Of a DNA stretch of 64,000 nt, positions 27,501-31,700 are shown in pieces. The DNA is taken from assembly GCA_020831525.1 (NCBI GenBank), contig JAFIGH010000012.1, positions 1 through 64,000 on the forward strand, read 5' to 3'. Each line of letters starts with the position of its first letter. Position 1 is the stretch's first letter. The notes beneath the pieces are model-generated. The model saw nothing but the letters and a program-made list of their open reading frames with translations. It was not told the origin of the DNA and did no database searches. The stretch comes from Opitutales bacterium (GTDB taxonomy: Bacteria > Verrucomicrobiota > Verrucomicrobiia > Opitutales > Oceanipulchritudinaceae). The translations under genes were made by a program, and so were the position numbers.

Positions 27501-27730
27501 ACATCAAAGAGGAAAAACTCCGCCGCACCCGTCCCCGTCGCCGTCACCTCGCCTTCAAAAACCGAACGCGCGTAGCCCGGCGTCTCCTCCGTCGCCGCCC
27601 ACTCGATGAAGACATCGCCGAAGACGCCCGGCACGGCGGCGAAGGCCAACAGAACCAAAGACCGGCGGAACACATGGCCAACACAAATGATTTCACCAAG
27701 ACTACGGAGCAAAACGGGAAGAGAATTCAT
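12512..27730 (-). CDS. Giant 5,072-residue multidomain exoprotein with C-terminal Hint domain
   Basis: The chosen ATG (27730) precedes a signal segment, RRSLVLLAFAAVPGVFG; the frame also extends 22 codons further upstream to a TTG. Visible order: pre-peptidase-C-like beta domains alternating with SbsA-type Ig domains, four times (Ig anchors MDPAT/MLPDS/MDPAT/MDPDT near residues 311, 691, 1076, 1812); a VCBS/FG-GAP propeller (1208-1540) with six 'DLNGNGRLDLAV'-type blades; a CARDB-like domain (about 2160-2280); three divergent InlB repeats (about 2410-2615); FnIII-like domains; a right-handed beta-helix stretch (2960-3140, ending SGNWWGT); Ig/FnIII domains (3350-4020); two carboxypeptidase-regulatory-like domains (about 4290 and 4610); and a Hint domain (4915 to about 5050). 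No downstream toxin domain is present. Adhesin or surface scaffold is the likeliest role (inference). Confidence 0.9.
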   Translation of the reverse strand: MNSLPVLLRSLGEIICVGHVFRRSLVLLAFAAVPGVFGDVFIEWAATEETPGYARSVFEGEVTATGTGAAEFFLFDVAPGDTYTFYLERLGASGSPNVRVLNPSGSVFVSGSGSGLPSGLTRIQAVTLDTPGSYTLSVHFTGSASAFRVLAQRFRGVQPEIEANGTEATATLLGLAGSGGAATHHAAGVVAPSGDIDFFDLGILSAGAEVAVTLVPGSGSPLAAEDFGVALRREGASEIVAESAGGLTHTVVEAGRHFLVVSSAAASLQADYFLAVSVTDATAPEVVSVDLPEEGLATTGLVGRITVAFDKAMDPATALDAANYSLTGAGEDGVFGTGDDVVFTLEPSFLNPETVRLNIAEGPLLAGDYAFTVNDSVSDRLGNALVAAFSRGFSVESLGTFIVEPFGNDSFATAVSIGLSEDAVFGSDLRFAHGRGLMRSTDELDFWRFTLDEPARIILALQTMSPHVTFSRVRVRLYDDAQSQISTFLTSTSGDQSQSNFDLPAGNYFVRIELHDSTWSGEYRFRVSAFPPGAQLESENNNTVNQANTLSFPFTGAVQTADVWGNIGIGDSNGDYFRLPNLGPETTVRLELVNPAHSGLVPRLRLYNGDGTLVVSGADGLDELEHTLGETSVPPYFARVEAVDGSAGLLAEYRLRVDLEDGTPPLVTGVTLPEGTSDALPNRFTVSFDEDMLPDSVNDAAAFEMRGQGGDGAWGTGADTLFTVSVVSAYTDGTSVALFLPDGPLPPDTYRFTADTVLRDRFGNALEAPFTREFTIIGVEPYTLETPDNNTLATATPLGPEGPELAADPVVPTLFAGAGRGYRADPDDVDYWSFAAEAGDRVQVLYQSQSTATFSRNRVQLLDPSGSQFFNGLAPTSGGVLQSQFIAAESGVFALRVVSHDSYFGEYRIRVSVVREPIQLEVENNNSAATGNEAQFADEAGVAVARIFGSLPPGDTSGDYFRIGSPGPGTELTLELAVPEASPLTPFLEIHPPVGPVVEGEPGQALLEYTVPDGATGAYAVRVRAHDGTLDLLSQYRLTIRLANVVPPEIVADTLPAEGSTFVGVYDRFSLTFTEDMDPATVNAAASYDLRAAGPDGAWDTADDEVYSVQPVAPYTAGTSVQLRVVDGPLQPGHYRFRGLDSLADTAGNTLEAVYERTFFVEGFPGVLLESRDNSSFAAADPLGPEILPEFSGSYARNGPTYDAPGRPWRMATGDLIGNGYPDLAVVTYSGSTLLLYPGQADGTFDEPLQWSTGSSPYDVVAVDLNGNGRLDLAVSHFSASYVSIYWNTGDPGNLFDRVDYPAETNQRQIAVGDLNQNGLPDLAVAAETTAQQVWFLFNDGEGGFTVTPFATDTRPRGVLLRDFDGDGIDDLVVSGVSPQALIHYRGLGGGAFSEEWSFEPDTNPYFLNAADLDGDGFDDLILAYQSGNRVSVFAGTPEGWGAPLEVPLGRNTSAYMVTVADVSGDGRPDLLAGGSASAGLTIHYNRSAPGSIAFAPPQDNPVAGTAYAGDVVTFGDAFPTLVIAGYTNDRIYTFPGLPRNDLEADAANPYLATAQAAGVMADADDLDYWAFTAEAGSTLVTTFETLSSPTFNRKRVRLYDSRGNQLMLHNDSTGSDQTQGPTTPLPHPGVYYLRVEDRDNNRDPYRLGVLLFAPGIQVEEESNNNIANANVVVFGDNRPANEARIGGVVVREDTAGDYFFIANLSAGTTVELLPVDTATSPLRPRMELRDASGAVLASATGGPLVWTSPGGFSDAVYLRVFDDAAFRGLEAAYIIDISVTSSAPPLVVDSSLPDAPTTALLRGFSLTFSGDMDPDTIADGGQYLLRRSADGVGFGPGDTLFAVVPQPYTGGPEAQYVFAEAPLPEGLYSLTVFTGLTDRWGLPLGASFTREFTVIERPFYTVEDWPGDSAETATRVQWAENVAGFYAGGGIGYLVESDETDYWIFDGEAGDHVLIDGVNPGAPTFSRHRGRLLAPSGSELFFVNSGTGGAFDPQALVLPETGDYILRVEPWDSFNGDYRFTVLRTHPPLQFEAEPNGTIETATPLTFESSGDDVFTASATGCVRTTADLDYFDLGVIEAGRTVFLSTQLPEGSPLLPVVDLFREDGSLVPRDSGSAAGAAAEVTVTATGNYFALVRASGTSAGPTSAYALDVVVAPSDFADFANLVVTEVAFTAPDPLLSGGDLGFTFTVANIGNTDIPAGGWIDRVVLASGPAFAAEAVFVLADVPRGTGLAAGASYTVEGTGRVPDGLAGAFYVGIHTDFGNVVDEFIFSGDNTGFSEDPLEVTLRVYPDLVVENLVAAPVEGTSQWQVSWNLANRWLGTAPAGHSQRLVVNRVDSGQAVANQLIPVEVALAPDETLPQSAVITTAQGGVYRVRVIADALGEVFEFNESGHLAAERNTFETTFSIDSFFTVDVAGAPAAGGSVTGGGVFALGATATVAATPETGALPYFFVRWTEGGGFVSAKAELSFTVTRDRSLVAEFGLPNYPVSTASSVAGGGTISGGGVYPHGDTVTLQANPAMGYLFEAWREDGVVVSEDNPYVFTLTGPRALTAVFAEANPEHVVTVGTDPAGIAVIDGAGTYGNNVTLTLSAPPSVVAGETEYVFQRFRLNGANFSTSPEISRLLTTADPPEMNFIARYQARSFLPVVTAASASRRSPVSSVPDYVITITFDRPMDGGVSPAGTLLSDDAESLAAIPPGGEWIGATRFRFPPAVIEAGDDGLYRLEVKDAADTQGRVMETAEVFTFTINTEPPPAVDLTLADYTETTAILSWTDYDAPPDLQSFRVYLEAEPFSALEGLDSVGARSRTRRDVTLADLELDTPYWAAVVGLDQAGNALGSVTPFAFTMASDLPDPVALTVSASAPDAAFLDWSSYPEGNYRGLAGYRVYWAEEPFSDVSASSVLTELSPGEQTLLVEGLERGSTRHFAVVAFNRLDAFDATVVSVPWRDPLSEVITDSLTLGPGVVEVLESLVVAEGADLTILAGTTLLFAPGTSLTIEEGRLLAQGTALDPVLLTSAAEGGGTTPLAGDWGHVVLADPARASVLEHTAVRFGEGLVVEGATPALGTVALVNNAVAGLAVGPGARVESTGLFIAENVLGVRVHSSGEAEITGSVIKNNATQVDIEGGAVNDFSGNWWGTSDSSAIADGWSGAVNGGGPLDSEPLLSAGVAVVGGAETTGSRNITLRLASLNAESFRVSENSIFTGAVFNEFPRDPWTDGVFLVGSADFPFRLSATGGVKTVFVQFRSLTGMLGDPVQVEIELITEGPVIDSFNLAEGIEISRPVDVAAEASAVLGLTSLRFQVNEADVLSSTTGWLAGRWDPRGLPGGIYRVRALATDAAGNEASREVNVVVAPTPPPAPVITSPVADTFLNVPTVPVSGTAEPGVTVRLTRNNALQGTVAAAPDGTFSFVEVALEEGRNTLVAAAVDSLGSTVSAPVDVFLDTGPPAPVVLEEPVYRPGAGLSLQWRYAEEGERAVAFAVVWDTAPFASAAAAANRSETVTHLSEILRGLADGTYWIAVVGLDQAGNESDLSNVVIVEYDGTAPAFTIAYDRTAPVGPGDLGITLTASEPLALTPSLTIRPAGMQAPVSVPLTAAGGLTYTATYAVTDLSARTGQAQVLVSARDLAGNVFNGAPQGPNLVFDVTRPTGIVNVGEPPPVRTAQPVALEVGLTLSKPAPAGSPPSLRFSPPQGDVLQIALTGQGPNWTGTLTLGPSQGDGIGSFLLETVDAAGNLGTSITAGADLELFTTEFPPPPGRPAGLTATTLKGGEIAVSWQPVEKAEVYNIYRTAGFTAEPPETLLVGGLTGTAFTDLPPEDGLWSYVVTASRRGAEGLPSGILEGLSDRTPPPPPVNVSAVLGDAGVSVTWQAPEGEVPALYHVYRNGTRIRTVQTSAGIVDSPPRGLLVYEVASVDAVGNEALSAPAEIEMFVDAVTGLEAIIETGGTARLTWESDDPSATGFNVYRNGTLLTPAPLSAPLFQDSAAPETAAFEYTVRAVNADGQQSAPRVVAVHPVEWTLLVNVDAAGDVVDPVIYYFDRYDVALANIDPTRALDISAFQLDRFPAAGDVVSHTRAVNLTAPPGGIAETALVLPTALVPDQPQNLRVRAVHEAAGGSRVLYETTAEVGDAVERTDMITLAPREVPLAGGLTDFGVTVHNLGLSSLDIVITRANGAEPGDFFISVLDVSGAEVARHYATGAISGLAVRPNGDGVLSVSPGASASFTVRNILVPEALGEGGEAAFTATAEVVYNAIGQPHQQVAGPLTGQVESSLVEAPYFGTSAASKDVYTNTEPVVITGQAVDRETGDPVPEVPLRIGIASGAHTWSVSVETDEDGNYVFEYLPPSGFSGRMRFWASHPDVVDRLDQTEIEYYRLFFNPALGDIVMSRADTLDFTLRVVNPGDLAITGIALESMAFIIDGDDNEIPVDTLSVDFAQTPPETLGARAQRNLRFRLTSTINAPDEALLSMKLTTAEGAEAEFLAQVSLRPAVPILSVTSPADGFVNVSVDRDGLVSRDVTLTNLGLRALEGVELIPPAEVPWFDVNLPRDSEDRIHLPDVPVGGNLTFSVVFTPPEDTDLGFFNDFLVIKGENAESDFEFGLFARVTSALSGDVEFIVDNLLLDPVPNASIRMRNNDLRAEVGPRTTDAEGRVLFEGLQEGEWFWQAGASGHSPRSGIVTVQADEVTPVEVTLDRALVTVNFTVVPRPFTDRYDIVIEQTFETRVPFPVLVIDPPSVFFDDVEPGFETTILSTFRNEGLIAMRNVDIRGMSIGHASLIPLITFIPELAPQEVVEVPMRFTIHGLPGSGGIDPAGLGSPGGRVKQCLRDVLVPGSAGDLATILNAVANSDVYSASGISRPVGASLIAGAELFSAATANPAILIGMIVGCASAAFTSPATGGRSSQSPGPGVNYSGGGFGCFPGDTPVETADGSFVPIADLSEGMWVRTGDGPRERARVLEHIEIRSDHLLHIDMVSVRDPDRRRSVSITGPHRVWTDHAGWLPALDLAPGDRLHGRDRAVYRIETIRREEGAFTVYNLELDRANSMYAGGILVQDQCGGWNLPSSPVLSQTPAAGNP
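12581..12988 (-). other. Hint (intein/hedgehog-type) domain at the end of the giant protein
   Basis: The block starts CFPGDTPVETADGSFVPIAD, the standard Hint N-terminus with the nucleophilic cysteine (residue 4915). It continues with a block-B-like TGPH inside VSITGPHRVWTDHAGW and with LDLAPGDRL. It ends VYNLELDRANSMYAGGILVQD. The Cys, Thr and His needed for an N-S acyl shift and N-terminal cleavage are present. The usual terminal His-Asn is replaced by Gln-Asp, so protein splicing or C-terminal cleavage is unlikely. About 20 residues follow (QCGGWNLPSS...). The likely outcome is release or transfer of the N-terminal portion, as proposed for bacterial intein-like and pre-toxin Hint domains. 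Confidence 0.85.
21950..27100 (-). repeat. Four tandem PPC/SbsA-Ig supermodules encoded in the giant gene
   Basis: A unit of about 380-385 residues recurs four times. Each copy has an 'ESENNNTVNQANTL'-type pre-peptidase-C domain, a second lobe with 'GDYFRLPNLGPETTV', and an Ig domain with 'DEDMLPDSVNDAAAFEMRG'. Anchors on the minus strand are near 26795, 25657, 24502 and 22292. The first two spacings are about 380 and 385 residues; the third is about 735 because a propeller is inserted. Confidence 0.7.
23110..24105 (-). other. FG-GAP/VCBS beta-propeller inserted between supermodules 3 and 4
   Basis: About 330 residues carry six calcium-loop motifs: DLIGNGYPDLAV, DLNGNGRLDLAV, DLNQNGLPDLAV, DFDGDGIDDLVV, DLDGDGFDDLIL and DVSGDGRPDLLA. 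A seventh degenerate strand follows (GDAFPTLVI). This is the pattern of a seven-bladed integrin-alpha-like propeller, which in known proteins binds ligands or carbohydrates with calcium. Confidence 0.75.
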
Positions 27731-27929
27731 GGACCAGATGTAATTTGAAATACCACCGGCTTCTGCCTTGAGACGTAAGGCTTGTGCTCCAGCCAAAATA
27801 GCGGACTTTGAGGATTTACGCCATACGCAAATGCGCGTAGGGAATTCACCTCACGCGTGTTCATCCGGCTGCTCCGGAATCGAGCCAAACCCACGCCAAA
27901 ACCGAATGGTGCCCGCTTTCGTCGCGCTT

Positions 27930-28002
27930 CCGGCGCCCCTTCAGGGCGCAACTGCGGGACGATTCCGGCAACCCATGGTTGGGCACCATGGGCTGTCACC
28001 GT
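27930..28002. repeat. Left inverted arm of the repeat locus
   Basis: About 72 bp, beginning CCGGCGCCCCTTCAGGGCGC and ending at CCATGGGCTGTCACCG. Its reverse complement recurs with small indels at 28428-28493. The arm itself contains two short hairpins, around GCGCCC...GGGCGC and CCCATGGTTGGGCACCATGGG. Confidence 0.75.
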
Positions 28003-28090
28003 TCGCGCCGTTGGCGCGGGGTCGTCCCGGTGGTGTCCGCCGCGCCCTGCGGGAAACCGCCACACGGTTGCACCGCAACGTAGCGGCATT

Positions 28091-28426
28091 GGCTCGAACG
28101 CGGAACGGGCCTCCCACCCGATGTCTGCGCGCGAACGCCTTGTGCAATGACGGCTCATCCCTCCGGTGCGGGCGGTCGGTTGCGCCCCGAGGGGGCGGCA
28201 ATGGTTCGAACGCGGAACGGGCCTCCCGCCCGATGTCTGCGCGCGAACGCCTTGTGCAATGACGGCTCATCCCTCCGGTGCGGGCGGTCGGTTGCGCCCC
28301 GAGGGGGCGGCAATGGTTCGAACGCGGAACGGGCCTCCCGCCCGATGTCTGCGCGCGAACGCCTTGTGCAATGACGGCTCATCCACCTACGGCGCGGGGC
28401 GGACGCTTGCGCCCCGAAGGGGCGGC
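28091..28426. repeat. Three tandem copies of a 112-bp repeat
   Basis: Units run 28091-28202, 28203-28314 and 28315-28426. Copies 1 and 2 differ at two positions that I can see. Copy 3 matches copy 2 for about its first 70 bases and then diverges, keeping a compensated GCCCC-GAA-GGGGC hairpin where copy 2 has GCCCC-GAG-GGGGC. A degenerate half-unit precedes copy 1. The units contain no long reading frame of their own. Confidence 0.85.
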
Positions 28427-28427
28427 G

Positions 28428-28493
28428 GGTGAAAGCCCATGGTGCCAACCATGGGTCGCCGGTTCCGAATGTCCGCGCCCTGAAGGGCGCCGG
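28428..28493. repeat. Right inverted arm of the repeat locus, with two strong hairpins
   Basis: This arm is the reverse complement of the left arm at 27930-28002. It holds CCCATGGT-gcca-ACCATGGG (28436-28455, 8-bp stem) and GCGCCC-tgaa-GGGCGC (28475-28490, 6-bp stem with a UGAA tetraloop). Confidence 0.75.
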
Positions 28494-28563
28494 GCGCACG
28501 GTTTCACCGACGGCGGCCGTGAGATAGCCGAAGCACCTACACAGACACATATTCGCACCCAAG

Positions 28564-28573
28564 TTGATATCAA
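28564..28573. promoter_or_regulatory. Perfect palindrome TTGATATCAA in AT-rich leader
   Basis: A 10-bp perfect palindrome lies in the AT-rich stretch about 150 bp before the plus-strand exoprotein operon, followed by TCAATATTATCCG. It could be an operator or part of a promoter. The match is short, so this is tentative. Confidence 0.25.
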
Positions 28574-28722
28574 TCAATATTATCCGAATACGTAACATCG
28601 TATTCCCGTTATTATTAGGGTAAAATTCTCTAATACTGTCCATTAGTTTTTCTTGACCTCCACAAATCAAAAGAGCAAAAACCGTCCCTGCTTGCCGATC
28701 TCAGCCGCTTCTCGAACCGACG

Positions 28723-31700
28723 ATGGAACCTGTCCTTCACCGACGCGTAAACTGTCCCGATCGATCGCCGTGGGCAGGGCTGAATTCACAAAATAAATTC
28801 GCAATAAATCCAATACTTCGGACAAAGACGCCGCTGCGTCCAGCCGCCACACGGAGTGCTGCACACTTGTTTACTGTCCTGTTTCTTTTCTTTCTCGCTC
28901 CGCGTGTTGAAGCGGCCCAAAACGTCGTCGGAGCGAATGCGCTGGTCTTCAACTACACCGCACCGGCCTACATCATCGACTCCGACGCCGAGGTCAGCCA
29001 CAGCGCCTACACACGGAACCTTATTCCCCTGCGCTGCACTGCGGTGTTCATCGGCACCACTTCCGGGTTTGAAACGCAAACCTACCGAGCCGGATTCAGG
29101 ATGCTCGACATGGACACCGGGCAGGCCGTCCCCGTGGCCGGAGGCGGCACCAACCAGCGCATCTTTTCGTCCGCGCAAACCGTGACCACCTTCTCAAATA
29201 TTCCCATCAGCGCAACATTCAACGTCCAAGCGAATCCCAGTGTCCGACTGGACCCGTACAAACGCTACCAAGTGGAGGTGATCATACAGCGGCGCGAATC
29301 AAGCGGCGGCATCAACTTCTGGGTGACCGCCCACTCCACAGTCTCCGCCGAAGACTACGGTTTCATCCATTTCACCGGTCCGCGGGCCATTGACTCGGCG
29401 CTCAATATTGTTTCCTCGCTCAACTCGGTCGTCATTTCCCGGCGGCACCTCATCGAGACGGACCCGACGGCGGTCACTTTCGCGGCGAACGTCAACTTCA
29501 CCCTCCACCGCTACGACAACCCGACCCAGCCCCAACCGCTGGGCCAGACCGAAGTCGTCGTGCGCCTTGATCTCGAACTCCTCGCAAGAAGTCCCGATTT
29601 TCAGGTGACGGTTATTCCGCTGCAGAGCGATGTCGTCACGCTCTCACCGGGACCGCTGATCGCTCCGCACGCGAAGGTGGGCTCACTGCCGGCCGAGGTT
29701 CCCGTGAGCCTGACTTCGACACGCACCATTCAGTTCCGCGCGCCGCCCGGAGTCGAGATCGACCCGGTCACCCACGATTACGCCCTGCGGGTGCGCATCA
29801 CGCACCTTGAGGATTTCGACGGCTTCACCCCGGTCTTCGCCGTCGGAAACACCGAGCGCTCCGTCTTCGGCCCGCTTCTTCACTTTAACGGATCGCTGCG
29901 CTTCGGCGACATCATGACGACGATGCAGAGCGTGTCCAATGTGAACATCGGCGGCACAACAATCCACCCGCCCACCCACGCCCGCGTGCCGCTGACCTTC
30001 GCCCCCAATGGCGGCTATATCAACGACGCTCCGGGCTACACCTACGGTCCGGGGAGTCTCGCCGTCCACCTCCTGCCCAACGGCGACGCCGAGGTCGCTC
30101 CGGGCGGATCGGTCAACCTCGTGCCGCCCGCCTCGCCCGACCATTCGTTCGTGGCCGGCGTCCGCTACACCCGCGCTCTCACGACACTTTCCGGAAGCGG
30201 CGCTTCGACCGCGAGAATCGACGTGCGCCTCCCTGCCGGATTCGGTTGGATGCACGACAAGAGCGACCGTACTCTCAACGGCTTCATCCACATGGAAGGA
30301 CCGCTTCCCCTCAAGCCCGACCTCACTCCTGTCGAGGAGGTCTACGGGTTCGTTCCGGACGACGGCGGCCCGATGTGGGTTTCAGAGGAGACGACCCCCG
30401 TCATTGTCAATGTATCCAAAATCGAGTGGTATGTCGCCGAAGGCCGCTTTGCCCTCCCGCCGGCCCAATCGAACGAAGTCCTCCATGTGCGGACCGCCCA
30501 CTACAACGCTCTTGCCGGATACGGGTTCCTGCCCGCCAACATGCGGATCAAGCGCTCGAACGACCAGTACTGGCACCTCGTCACCTCCGTCGACAGCGAC
30601 CTCTCCGTACGTGCGGGCCACGAAGGCGGCGCCGAACTGAGCGGCACCTTCCATCTCGCCGCCCCCGGCAATGGATGGCGTATCGACACACACTTTCCGC
30701 ACGGCGCCTACTTCGTCATGGCAGACGGCATGATCCGCATTGAAGACGACCGCGTCGTACCCGCCGAAAGCATACTCACGACCGCCGCGACGTTCCCCAA
30801 CGTCTTCGTCCCCGTAAGTTCCGACTGCGTCCATCCGTCGTGCGGCACGGTATCCAGTCCCGCCATCCACATTGCCCCGGTGGACCGCGCGCTCCGCTTC
30901 ACCGAAGACGGGGGCCTCGTCGGCGCGGGGCCCGTCGGCGGATCAGGCGGCTACCCGCTTGAGTGGGGACGCATACCGGGGTTGAATCGATTTGCCCACA
31001 AGACGGACCCATTCACGGAGGGGAACCTCCACATACCCGGTCACTTTCTGCCCGGAGGCATCTCCCCTGTGCCTTTGGCGCGCCGGCCCGCGGTCATTCT
31101 CTTTTCCGGGGCGACCACCGCCGGGATGGTCACGGAGCGTCCCCCGGGGTTCCAGTTCACACTCAGTTCCTACCATTTCGGCAACGCCGATTACGCGGGC
31201 ATCAACTTCCGCGCCGGAGCGCCCCGCGACGCCGCCGACAGCGGCATGCTCGGCGAAAGCACTCTCGGGGGCGGAGCCTACGGTCCCTACTCGCTCAAGC
31301 GGCGGTCCAAATACTACGTGCGCAAGAGCGGTATCTCCGGGATCCACGACAAGGTCCAGACCAGCCCCGAAACGGTATTCATCAGCGGATACGAGTTCAC
31401 CTTCCTGAACTTCGGCCTTGCCTTCCTCAGCAATGTGAATGTCGACAGCCGCACGGAAGGCAGCCTCCGCCTTCCCTACCCGAGCGACTACACCATCGAC
31501 TTCGAGCGGCTCCGCTTTCTCTGCAACGGCGCGCTCGACAAGGCCGATGTCGCGGGCGGCATCCAGCAGCATACGGCGGCCTACTGGAACGCCCTCCTCA
31601 ACGTCAGCGCGATTTCCTTCCAACGCGATCCGGCACAGCTTTGCAATCCTTCCGAAGGATTCCTCGCCCTCGGCGTCACCACGTATGCCGCCCATGTCGA

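Larger units (their letters stand above)
27731..28722. other. Divergent intergenic region between the two giant-protein operons
   Basis: About 990 bp without a credible gene. Small frames here come only from the repeats; several encode near-identical peptides such as 'SNAERASRPMSARERLVQ' because the repeat has copied itself. The left two-thirds is very GC-rich and full of dyads. The last 160 bp (from about 28556) turns AT-rich and is the likely promoter zone of the plus-strand operon. No clean -35/-10 pair could be assigned. Confidence 0.7.

Noticed and set aside
28091-28426. A CRISPR array.
   Set aside because: The units are directly adjacent 112-bp copies without unique spacers, and no cas gene is near.
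27857-28595. Several overlapping small frames in the repeat region encoding near-identical peptides.
   Set aside because: The similarity is a by-product of the 112-bp tandem repeat; there is no ribosome binding site and frames continue on both strands.
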